Below, piece after piece: positions 1 to 7,391 of a stretch of 17,346 nt of DNA; position 1 is the first letter of the stretch, and every line of letters begins with the position of its first letter. Under the pieces are notes generated by a model. That model made no database searches. It saw nothing but the letters and a program-made list of their open reading frames with translations, and had not been told where the DNA came from. Source of the stretch: Gemmatimonadota bacterium (lineage in GTDB: Bacteria; Gemmatimonadota; Gemmatimonadetes; Longimicrobiales; Longimicrobiaceae). The stretch is taken from assembly GCA_019348265.1 (NCBI GenBank), contig JAHWJV010000021.1:1-17346 (forward strand), read 5' to 3'. A program made the translations under genes and the position numbers.

Positions 1-104
1 GCCAGCCCGCCGGTTACCAGTAAGAACGCGCGGCCGCTGGCGATTCACACACATCGGCCGCGGAACGGCTCGCCGGCGGACTGGCGCGCCGTGCGAATGA
101 AGCG

Positions 105-138
105 AAAAGGGGGGGCGGTCCCGTTACCGCGCCCCCCC
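105..138 (-). terminator. Rho-independent terminator of the DUF5916 gene
   Basis: On the minus strand a run of seven G and then CGGT pairs with ACCG and seven C, around a 6-nt loop and with a 2-nt CG bulge. It is followed directly by TTTT, the classical intrinsic-terminator layout. It lies about 20 nt past the stop codon of the DUF5916 reading frame, which fits termination of that gene. The rest of positions 1-104 shows no gene that I can support. Confidence 0.8.
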
Positions 139-158
139 TCTGTTGGTGCCCCGGGCGC

Positions 159-2399
159 CTACGGGTTGAGCCAGTAGCTGACCTTGAAGACCAGCACGTT
201 GATGGGTCGGGCGTCGAACAGGTCCTCGACGTTCCTGCCCAGGTCGAAGGTGCCGAGCTCCCGCCCGAGCCGCTCAGCGTCGAGCGCCGCGAGGCGTCCG
301 GAGCGGTCCTGCTGCCAGACGAGGAAGAGCGTGCTCCCGGGGCGCCACTCCCAGCGCATGACCGCGTTGCCGCGCAGTGAATTCAGGTTGAAGTCGCGGT
401 CGTCCACGCGGAACCCAGCCGCGGGACCGGCGCCGTCCGGATCGACGCGGCTGCGCGCGCCCCTCTCGCGGGTGACGGTGCCGATGTCGCTGCCGTATTC
501 GAGGAAGTCATACGTTCGCGGCGCCTCCAGCTCCTTCAGCGCGCCGAAGTCGTTGGTCGAGAAGAAGGGCTGCGCGTACAGCTGGAGCGAGAGCGACGGG
601 GTGAAGGTGACGTTCACGCGCGTGTCGATCCCCAGCGTCGTCTGCCTGAGCCCCGCGAATACGTAGCGGTTGCCGAAGGTGCGCGTCGCCGAGGGGTCGT
701 TGACGGTGGTCACGTACTGGGCAGGGAGGTAGCCGGTGTTCAGGTTGGGACCGACCTGGATGTCCCAGTTCGTCGCCGGCTTGAAGCCGACGCTCACGTT
801 CGCGGTAGTCTGGTGCATTCCCGCGCGATCCTCGGTGTACGTGCCCCCGCTGGAGACGGTGTACGTCCGGCGCGGATCGCTTCCGAGGTTGAACCCGGCG
901 AGCCAGCCCTGCGGCACGCGCGTCAGCGGCCCACCGCGGGTCAGGCGGTCGCTCAGGATGGAGGCGACGTGGCTGACGCGCGCACCGGCCGTCCAGTAGT
1001 TGGCGAGCTGGGAGGTGAGATTGAGGAAGGTGATGTTCCGGATCAGGTTTCCATCGTAGTTGAAATCGAAATCGGGACCGAAGCGGACGCTCCAGCGGCG
1101 GAAGATGCGGCCGGGGGTGTTCTGCTCGTAGGTGAAGTTCGGGTCGACCGGGATGCGGTCCGAGTTCAGCTGGAAGCCCATGTCGTTGATCTCGTACCCA
1201 GGGCTGGTCGCCGTCAGGCCGAAGTTCCAGATGAACTTGCCCGCCCTCTTGCCTCCGTCCACCTGCAGCCGGTAGCCGCTCAGCGAGGTGGCGTTCGGAT
1301 CGAACTCCAGGTGTCCCGCGTCCGGACGCTGGAAGAAGCGAGCGCTGGAGCGCTGCGCCGCCGCGATCGCCGTGGTGCTCCCGCGGATGTGGCTGCCGGA
1401 GAGCGTGCCGAAGACGGACCAGACGCGGTTCTGCGTCTCGCGCCGGAAGTCGACCCCGCCCGCGTACGCCGCCGAGCGCAGGAAGCTGTTCGCCGCCCCG
1501 TCCTCCAGGCGCCGGTTCACCGCGGTGGCGATTACGCCGAAGGTCGCCCGTCCCCCGTTCATGTCCCGCCGCAGCCGCCCCGCCAGGTAGTTGGCCAGCG
1601 GCTCCACCACCGTGCTCGCCTCCTGGCGCCCCGTGTTGATGTAGGGCGCGTCCTCCCGCTGCGTCACCGCCTCCAGCAGCCCCACCGACCAGCCGCCCAC
1701 CGTGCGCCCCGTCAGCTTGGCCGCGCCCAGGATGGTGGTCGTCTCCGGCAGGTCCGCGTACGCCGCGTCCCGGGGCAGCGAGATCTGCGGCGCCCGCCCC
1801 ACCCGGCGCGAGTAGACCAGCTGCGGCGGTCCCCCCTCGGGGTTCCCCTGCACGGCGGTCCCGAAGCGCAGGATCTCCGCGCCCTCCACGAAGAAGGGCC
1901 GCTTCTCGTCGAAGCGCGTCTCGAAGGCCGTCAGGTTCACCTCCGCCGGGTCCAGCTCCACCTGCCCGAAGTCCGGGTTGATGGTCGCGTCCAGCGTGAA
2001 GTTCGACGTCAGCCGGTACTTCAGGTCCGCCCCCACCCCGCCGCTCAGGTCCGAGCGCGACTGGAAGGGGTTCGGGAAGTCCACCGCCGCGTTCTGCACC
2101 ACCAGTGGCCGGTAGAAGACGCGCCCCGAGGCGTAGGGCGCGATCTCCAGCCGCTTCTGCGCCTGCGTCACCCGCACCCCCTCCAGGTGCCCGTAGAGCC
2201 CCACCCCCGCCGGCTGGTTCTTCGGCGTGAAGGCGAAGAGCGCCTGCTCCTGCTTCCGCGCGATGCGCCGCTCGATCTGGAGCCCCCAGCTCTGCACCTC
2301 CCCGCGGCTGTATCGGAGCTGCCCGAAGGGGATGCGCATCTCCGCCGTCCAGCCGGAGTCGCTGACCGCCGAGGCCGCCGTCGCTGGCGAGCTGCACAC
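159..2399 (-). pseudogene. DUF5916 outer-membrane barrel protein, 5'-truncated
   Basis: The frame runs 746 codons from a GTG at 2399 to TAG at 159. It matches the DUF5916 family: an early WTAEMRIPFGQLRY block and, near residues 135-180, the family signature NPDFGQVELDPAEVNL followed by KRPFFVEGAE. The long C-terminal part alternates aromatic and polar residues like an outer-membrane beta-barrel and ends in VSYWLNP. Members of this family normally begin with a signal peptide and a CBM9/DOMON-like carbohydrate-binding domain of about 200 residues. Both are absent: family-like sequence starts abruptly at AVSDSGWTAEM (about 2369), next to a truncated peptidase gene on the other strand. Without a signal peptide the product could not reach the outer membrane, and no promoter is left upstream, so I call it a broken gene. 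The frame is otherwise intact, which suggests a recent break or an assembly join. The family's role is not firmly established; uptake or binding of a polymer is often presumed. Confidence 0.85.
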
Positions 2400-2400
2400 C
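2363..2400. other. Head-to-head junction of two 5'-truncated genes
   Basis: DUF5916-like sequence on the minus strand is recognisable up to about 2363-2369. M23-peptidase-like sequence on the plus strand is recognisable from about 2389-2395 (ELHTAFYYE). Nothing remains between them: no promoter, no start codon with a ribosome site, and no N-terminal domain of either gene. I see no insertion-sequence end or target duplication. A deletion between two divergent genes, an inversion breakpoint or a misassembly would each give this picture. Confidence 0.75.
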
Positions 2401-2979
2401 GCATTCTACTACGAGCGCGAGGGGAAGCCTGGGTACTTCGATCCGTTCGGCCGATCGCTGGAGGAGACGGGGTGGGCGGGGCCGCTCGCGGCGATGCGCG
2501 TGACCTCCGCCTTCGGTTCACGACGCATGCATCCGATCCTGCAGCGCATCCTGCCGCACGCCGGGGTTGATTACGGCGCCCGCACCGGCACTCCGGTCCG
2601 CGCCACCGCCGACGGTGTGATCGCGCTCGCCGGGCGGAGCGGCGGCTACGGGAACCTCGTCGAGGTGCAGCACCCCAATGGGTACAGCACCCGGTACGCG
2701 CACCTCTCCGGGTTCGGCCCCGGGGTGCGCCGATCCCGCTGGGTGCGTCAGGGCGAGGTGATCGGCTTCGTGGGAATGACCGGCCTCGCCACCGGGCCGC
2801 ACCTGCACTACGAGGTACGCCGCGATGGGCGCGCGGTCGATCCGGGCCGCATCGCCATGGCCCCGTCCTTCAGCTCGGGCCTGGCCGCGGATTCCGCCTG
2901 GTCTGCGCAGCGGAAGCGCCTGGCCCGCCTGCTCGCACGAGCCCCCAGCATGCTTCAGCGTACCGCCACGCGCTCCTGA
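2383..2979 (+). pseudogene. M23-family peptidoglycan metallopeptidase, 5'-truncated
   Basis: The catalytic domain of a LytM/M23 zinc endopeptidase, which cuts peptide cross-links in peptidoglycan, is complete. The zinc ligands are visible: His (2557) and Asp (2569) in HAGVDY, and the second His (2806) of HLHYE. RYAHLS and GMTGLATGPHLHYE are family signatures. The preceding EREGKPGYFDPFGRSLEE block is the usual linker just before the catalytic core. Normal members carry a signal or membrane segment and a further 150-200 residues before this; here that part is lost at the junction with the DUF5916 gene. The frame stays open back to 2227, but that stretch is antisense to DUF5916 and does not look like peptidase. 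The first ATG inside the real homology is at 2494, with no evident ribosome site. A short cytoplasmic fragment is the most that could be made, so it is probably non-functional. Confidence 0.85.
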
Positions 2980-3189
2980 TACCGCCCGCCCGCTCACCAC
3001 CGGAAGCCCCGACAACCCTCCCCTGAGCGTCCCCCGGCCCGTGGGGCAGCCGTCGCCGTCTGACGTACTGCATTGGAGGAACGCTCCTTGCGCCGGATAC
3101 GCGCCAGATCGGGCGGAGCCGCCGCTCGGCGCCCGCTGGGGGCACCGAGCTTGCCGCCCCACGAACCAGCGATACACGGCCCGTAGACG

Positions 3190-3747
3190 ATGCCCACCCC
3201 TCCACGCGACCAGACGGCTGACGCGTTGGCGATTTTCGGCGTGCAGGCCGGCCCCCGGAGCGGTGAAGAGATCGCCGTCCGCTCACCGGTCCTCACGCTC
3301 GGGCAGGGGAGTCAGAACGACGTCGTGCTCGCCGACGACTCCGTCTCCACCACGCATGCGCGGCTGGAGTACGCGGCAGGGGCCTGGCTCCTCACCGATC
3401 TCGGCTCCACGAACGGCACCTACGTCGAAGGCTCCCGCCTCCCGCCGAATGCTCCGACCCCGCTGCCGTACGGTTCGCAGATCCGCTTCGGGGGGCTGAG
3501 GCTTCTATTCAACCAGGTACCTGCCGCGGATCTGGACGCCGCGCGGGCGAGCTACACCCCGCCGAGCGCGGCCGTCCCCGTCGCGGAGCGGCGCGGCGGC
3601 ATGCGCGTCCCGGTCTGGATATTCCTGCTGCTCGTGCTGATCTTCGCCGCGATCGCCTTCTTCGCGGTCGGAGCGTCCAGCCAGCCGCCGCTGGATCCAG
3701 CGGCGGCACTCACAGAGCTGGTTCCCACATCGCCGGGATATTCGTGA
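3190..3747 (+). CDS. FHA-domain protein with a C-terminal transmembrane helix
   Basis: This 185-residue protein has a forkhead-associated domain at about residues 12-108, a fold that binds phosphothreonine peptides. Visible FHA landmarks are the glycine of LGQGSQND (38-44), Ser53 and His56 of VSTTHARL, and Asn75 of STNGTYV. The arginine that normally follows the first glycine, and contacts the phosphate in many FHA domains, is Gln39 here. A Pro/Ala linker leads to one hydrophobic helix at about 141-160 (PVWIFLLLVLIFAAIAFFAV), so the FHA domain probably faces the cytoplasm on a C-terminal anchor. Its stop overlaps the start of the PP2C gene by 4 bp (GTGA), so the two are co-translated. FHA next to PP2C is a common pairing in Ser/Thr-kinase signalling. 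The 210 bp upstream contain no gene or terminator I trust, and no clear Shine-Dalgarno precedes ATG 3190. Confidence 0.9.
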   Translation: MPTPPRDQTADALAIFGVQAGPRSGEEIAVRSPVLTLGQGSQNDVVLADDSVSTTHARLEYAAGAWLLTDLGSTNGTYVEGSRLPPNAPTPLPYGSQIRFGGLRLLFNQVPAADLDAARASYTPPSAAVPVAERRGGMRVPVWIFLLLVLIFAAIAFFAVGASSQPPLDPAAALTELVPTSPGYS

Positions 3748-4490
3748 CGATAAGCTGGAAGTCGGTTGGCGCGACCAACGTGGGCCGGCGGCGGCGGGGG
3801 AACGAAGATGCGTACGTCACCGACCCCGCTCGCGGAATCTTCCTGGTAGCGGACGGGATGGGGGGACACGCGGCCGGTGAGATCGCCAGCGAGCTCGTCG
3901 CCACCACGGTCGCGCGGGCACTGGCGGAGGCGTACGACGCGGGCGCGACCGGCGAGGCGCTGGTCAGGGTGCTGCGGGGGGCGTCGCACACCGCGCACGA
4001 TGCGATCGTGAACTGCTGCGACGATGACGAGCGCTACAGTGGAATGGGGACGACCCTCACCGTCTGCGTCGTCGACCACCAGGGGCACTGCTGGATCGGC
4101 CACATCGGCGACAGCCGGCTCTACCGGCTGCGTGACGGCACGCTCCAGCAGATCACCCACGACCACACCTGGGTGCAGCGCGAGGTCGATGAAGGTCGTC
4201 TGAGCAACGATGCCGCCCAGGGACATTCGCTCTCTCACATCCTGACGCGGGTGCTGAGCGAGGACTCCGACCCCGACATGGACGTGCTCTCCGATACCGT
4301 CCGCCCCGGCGATCGTCTACTCCTGGCGACAGACGGCCTCTACAACATGATCGACGGCCCGACGATCGGCACTCTGCTCGCCAGCTCGGAACCCCTCGCC
4401 AAGATCGCCACCTCGCTGATCCGGGCCGCTAACCGCGCAGGCGGTGCGGACAACATCACCGTGGTCATCGTGAACGTAGAGGAGGGGTAG
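3744..4490 (+). CDS. PP2C-type (PPM) Ser/Thr protein phosphatase
   Basis: A 248-residue, single-domain, soluble PP2C phosphatase that removes phosphate from Ser/Thr residues using two Mn/Mg ions. The family motifs appear in order: RRGNEDA (17-23, acidic metal-site residues E21/D22), VADGMGGHAAGEIAS (35-49, metal ligand D37), GMGTTL (100-105), HIGDSRLYR (120-128), ITHDHTWVQ, LTRVLS, LLLATDGLY (D197) and GADNITVV (D236). Length and motif set are those of bacterial Stp/PrpC-type enzymes, so it is probably active. The GTG start is supported by the 4-bp overlap with the FHA gene. No Ser/Thr kinase lies in this window; the partner kinase must be elsewhere. The gene ends 22 bp from the convergent kinase gene, and a heptamer repeat fills that gap. 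Confidence 0.95.
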   Translation: MTISWKSVGATNVGRRRRGNEDAYVTDPARGIFLVADGMGGHAAGEIASELVATTVARALAEAYDAGATGEALVRVLRGASHTAHDAIVNCCDDDERYSGMGTTLTVCVVDHQGHCWIGHIGDSRLYRLRDGTLQQITHDHTWVQREVDEGRLSNDAAQGHSLSHILTRVLSEDSDPDMDVLSDTVRPGDRLLLATDGLYNMIDGPTIGTLLASSEPLAKIATSLIRAANRAGGADNITVVIVNVEEG

Positions 4491-4499
4491 AAGCGCTAC

Positions 4500-4555
4500 C
4501 GGCTATCGGCCATCAGCTATCCCCGTTCCCCATTCCCTGTTCCCTGTTCCCTTCC
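4500..4555. repeat. Heptamer-period repeat array 1
   Basis: Seven-nucleotide units run in constant phase: CGGCTAT, CGGCCAT and CAGCTAT (4500-4520), then CCCCGTT, CCCCATT, CCCTGTT and CCCTGTT (4521-4548), ending in a degenerate CCCTTCC. The array occupies the gap between two convergent genes and continues into the 3' end of the minus-strand kinase gene, supplying its last residues and its stop codon. The CGGCTAT family is the reverse complement of the CGATAGC units in array 2. Confidence 0.85.
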
Positions 4556-5709
4556 CCATCCCCCGGCAGCACGATCCGGAAGGTAGTCCCCTCCTCGCCG
4601 CTCTCGACGTCGATGTCGCCGCCGTGCTCTCGGAGGATTCGGCGGCAGATGGCGAGTCCCAGCCCCGTGCCTTCGTCGCTGGCCTTGGTCGTGAAGAAGG
4701 GGTCGAAGATGTGAGGCAGGGCGTCCGCCGGGATGGGCGGGCCGTCGTTGTAGAAGCTGATCTGCACCCACTCCCGCCCCATGTTGCGCGCCGTGGATGG
4801 CGGCGCCTCTCCGACGCTGACCCGCAGCGTGTCACCGCCGTGGCGAAGCGCGTGCTCCGCGTTCACGACGATGTTGAGGAAGACCTGCTGGAGCTGGTGG
4901 GGATCGCCGGTGATGGAATCGAGCTCGGGTTCGATCTCTACCTGCGTACGGAGCCCCGAATCCTGGAGATGGCGCAGGCGCAGCTCCATCGTGCTCTGCA
5001 GCACCTCCCCCACGTTCACGCGCGTTCGCTCGGTCGGCTGACGCCGGGCGAAGGAGAGCAGGTCGGCGACGATGCGGTTGCAGCGGCTCACCTCGGCGAT
5101 GATCCGGTTCAGAGCCGCGATCTTCTCCGGCTGACTCTCCTGGTCCAGCAGCAGCTGCGCGTACCCCGAGATCCCTCCCAGCGGATTGTTGAGGTCGTGC
5201 GCGACGCCGCTCACGAGCAGCCCGAGGGTCGACAGCTTCTCGCGCTCGGCAAGGTGCTCCTCCATGCGCATCCGCTCGTCCAGCAGACTCTTGATGCGCA
5301 GGTGGGCGGCGATCCGCGCCCGGAGCTCGGCACCCAGAAATGGCTTCGTGAGGTAGTCGCTGGCGCCCGCCGCGAACGCGGAGGAGATGCTGTCCGCATC
5401 GGTCTTCGCGGTGACCATGAGGATCGGGACGGTGATCGGATCCCAGCGCTCGCGAACGCGCCGGCAGATCTCGAGCCCCGAAACCGCGGGCAGCATCCAA
5501 TCGAGGAGGAGGATATCGGGCGGCGGGCCGTCCTCCAGCATCTTCAGCGCGATGGCACCGTCTTCTGCCAACGAGACGTCGTAACCCACTCGGCCGAGGA
5601 GGGTCTGCAGGACGTTGGCCGCGGCCATGTCGTCCTCCGCGATCATGACTCGCGCCTGGCGGCGAGGCGGATCGGTTTGCGGGGCTTCCGGGCCGTTGCC
5701 GCTCGTCAT
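4513..5709 (-). CDS. Histidine kinase with N-terminal receiver domain (REC-HisKA-HATPase)
   Basis: This 398-residue soluble protein carries a receiver domain at about 20-137 (acidic pocket E25/D26/D27, phospho-acceptor D70 in LLLDWMLP, T100, K122). A short coiled linker follows (about 138-160), then a HisKA domain with H171 in VAHDLNNPLGG, then an ATPase domain with N283 (N box), NDGPPIP, HIFDPFFTTK and GTGLGLAI. Receiver-first kinases receive phosphate from another kinase or adjust their own activity through REC. There is no membrane segment. ATG 5709 is chosen because it overlaps the stop of the upstream HD gene (ATGA), and the next 20 codons lead straight into the receiver; the frame stays open to 6057 only as antisense to the HD gene. 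The last ~11 residues (NREQGMGNGDS) are encoded by the heptamer array, not by kinase sequence. No separate partner response regulator is adjacent. Confidence 0.92.
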   Translation of the reverse strand: MTSGNGPEAPQTDPPRRQARVMIAEDDMAAANVLQTLLGRVGYDVSLAEDGAIALKMLEDGPPPDILLLDWMLPAVSGLEICRRVRERWDPITVPILMVTAKTDADSISSAFAAGASDYLTKPFLGAELRARIAAHLRIKSLLDERMRMEEHLAEREKLSTLGLLVSGVAHDLNNPLGGISGYAQLLLDQESQPEKIAALNRIIAEVSRCNRIVADLLSFARRQPTERTRVNVGEVLQSTMELRLRHLQDSGLRTQVEIEPELDSITGDPHQLQQVFLNIVVNAEHALRHGGDTLRVSVGEAPPSTARNMGREWVQISFYNDGPPIPADALPHIFDPFFTTKASDEGTGLGLAICRRILREHGGDIDVESGEEGTTFRIVLPGDGEGNREQGMGNGDS

Positions 5710-7085
5710 AGGATCGGTTCCGTCCGCTCGAGCCGCTTTTCCAGCGCGTCCGGCGCCAGCCGCAGCAGGTCCACCATCCGCTCCGATTCGACGGTTCGGC
5801 GCTCGGTGGTGAAGACGCGAAAGACACGCGCCGAGTGGTACAGCTCGTCCGACACCCTCGGGAGGTCGATGTATCCCGCGTGTCCGCTCTCGGTGAGTCT
5901 CTGCGCCACGCCCGTTCGGCGCAGCAGGAGTAGATCCAGCCCCATCATCCTCGGTTTCGCCGGGTAATCGACGAACAGCTCCCCCGGCGGAAGCCGCAGC
6001 TCGGAAGCGAGCCTCGACTCGAGACGCCACCGTAGCGGCTCCCGCTCGTAGAACCAATCCCCGACGGGCGTCTCGCGCAGCACCTCGCCGGGGATCTCCA
6101 GCGCGCGCTTCGGCAGCCGTCGGGTTCGTAGCGCCGGGAGCCAGCGCGTGGCGATGCGCTCCCCCGCCGGCCGTCCGCTCGCGCGTGCCGCCATCTCGAT
6201 CATCACCAGGAGCCCCTCGTCCGATCGTCCAATCAGGTCCTCCGCCGTGATCAGCTCCGCGTCCACCGCCTCCTGCACCAGCCGCTGATACAGAACGGTC
6301 GCGGCACGAACCGCGTGGTGCCAGTACACGTTGCGGTACATCTGGTACTTGGCGAAGAGCAGCGACTCGAGCGCGGAGAGGCCCTTTTCGTGAATCCCGA
6401 TCTCGAGCCGGCCGCTATCCGGGTCCCGCACCAGCGTCAACGCGTGGAGCAGCCGATCGACGTCCACCGCGCCATACGGCACCCCGCAGAAAAGGGCGTC
6501 GCGATTGAGGTATTCGATCTTGTCGAGATCGAGGCTGCCCGAGACAAGACCCTGCAGCGGCGAGTCAGACGTACCCTGGATCAGCCGCTCGATCCGCTCG
6601 GGTGCGTCGTCCGCGACCTCGCGCAGCACGCGGCGGAGCCCGGGAGCCGCCAGAAAGCGGCCGGTCAGCTGCTCGTGATGCTCGGGGACCCTCCCGGGGT
6701 CGAGCTCCTCGAGGGCGTGGGAGAACGGATAATGCCCTATGTCGTGCAGGAGCGCGGCATATGGAAGGAGCCGGCACTCCTCGGAATCGACCCGGTCCAG
6801 CTCGCCACGCTCCGCCAGCAGCGCCACCGCCTGCCTCGCGAGGTGATAGACGCCCAGGGCGTGGTCGAACCGCGCGTGCGTCGCACCCGGGTAGACGAGG
6901 TATGTGAGCCCCAGCTGCCGCACCTGGCGGAGGCGCTGAAACTCGGGGGTGTCGATGATACGCCGCGCCGTCCCATCCAGGCGGATCGTGTTCCAGAGCG
7001 GATCGCGGACGATCTCGAATCCCGAAGGGTCGCCCCGGTCCGGAGCGGTGGATCCTTCGCTCTGTGGCGAAGCGCGGTTGTGCAT
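5706..7085 (-). CDS. HD-domain phosphohydrolase (COG1078/SAMHD1-like)
   Basis: A 459-residue protein of the HD superfamily related to SAMHD1 and bacterial dGTPase-like proteins. The metal-binding set is visible: H75 in RFDHALGVYH, H114-D115 in ALLHDIGHYPFSHALE, and D188 in LDLDKIEYLNRD. The family-typical first block (IRLDGTARRIIDTPEFQRLRQVRQLG, residues 34-59) and the later helical half are present, so it is full length. Related enzymes hydrolyse dNTPs to deoxynucleoside plus triphosphate, but many COG1078 members have no proven substrate. The start at ATG 7085 is supported by a promoter only 10 nt upstream, which leaves no room for a longer product. Its stop overlaps the start of the receiver-kinase gene by 4 bp, so the two are co-translated. 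Confidence 0.92.
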   Translation of the reverse strand: MHNRASPQSEGSTAPDRGDPSGFEIVRDPLWNTIRLDGTARRIIDTPEFQRLRQVRQLGLTYLVYPGATHARFDHALGVYHLARQAVALLAERGELDRVDSEECRLLPYAALLHDIGHYPFSHALEELDPGRVPEHHEQLTGRFLAAPGLRRVLREVADDAPERIERLIQGTSDSPLQGLVSGSLDLDKIEYLNRDALFCGVPYGAVDVDRLLHALTLVRDPDSGRLEIGIHEKGLSALESLLFAKYQMYRNVYWHHAVRAATVLYQRLVQEAVDAELITAEDLIGRSDEGLLVMIEMAARASGRPAGERIATRWLPALRTRRLPKRALEIPGEVLRETPVGDWFYEREPLRWRLESRLASELRLPPGELFVDYPAKPRMMGLDLLLLRRTGVAQRLTESGHAGYIDLPRVSDELYHSARVFRVFTTERRTVESERMVDLLRLAPDALEKRLERTEPIL

Positions 7086-7095
7086 TGAATGCGAG

Positions 7096-7124
7096 AGTCT
7101 AGAACGCGTCCCGAGCAGTGTCAA
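7096..7124 (-). promoter_or_regulatory. Sigma-70-type promoter of the HD-kinase operon, near-leaderless
   Basis: On the minus strand, TTGACA (7124-7119, exact -35 consensus) is followed by 17 nt and then TAGACT (7101-7096, four of six to the -10 consensus). Only 10 nt (CTCGCATTCA) separate the -10 box from ATG 7085, and they hold no Shine-Dalgarno. A start of transcription 6-8 nt after the -10 box would leave a leader of about 1-4 nt, so translation is probably leaderless. Confidence 0.75.
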
Positions 7125-7391
7125 GCCGTGGCGGCCCGCTCCGGCACCACGCGCGGCACCGCGACGGCGCCGCCCCGATGTCCCCACGAGCACCATGGCC
7201 GACCCGCGGCGGAGTTGTCGGAGGAGGGTCCCCCGATGCGTAACCCAGAAAGGCGACGGGCGCCCCGGTCTTGTGACGGAAGCGCCCGAATGGACCCTCG
7301 TGAAGTCACTCCCCGAATCGAGGAGGAAGGCATTTACGCGTCGTCGCGGCTCCCGACCACGCCGTTGGCCGCACGAGAGACGCTGCTCCGC
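7125..7391. other. Intergenic stretch between the SDR gene and the HD-operon promoter
   Basis: Between the SDR stop codon (7392) and the HD gene start lie 306 bp. Apart from the HD promoter at 7096-7124, I see no gene, terminator hairpin with a T-run, or repeat here. Short open frames exist on both strands but lack ribosome sites and have the Arg/Pro/Ser-rich composition of chance frames in GC-rich DNA. Confidence 0.6.

Noticed and set aside
813..2570. 585-codon open frame on the plus strand
   Set aside because: Antisense to the DUF5916 gene; Arg/Pro/Ala/His-rich with no family motif, as expected of a shadow frame in GC-rich DNA.
2518..3177. 219-codon minus-strand frame across 2980-3189
   Set aside because: Mostly antisense to the M23 catalytic domain; its part in the intergenic region has no ribosome site or recognisable motif.
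4624..5967. 447-codon open frame on the plus strand
   Set aside because: Antisense to the receiver-kinase gene and the end of the HD gene, which carry clear domain motifs; the frame itself has none.
5710..6057. N-terminal extension of the receiver kinase
   Set aside because: These codons overlap the HD gene in another frame and look like shadow sequence; the ATGA overlap at 5709 gives a better start.
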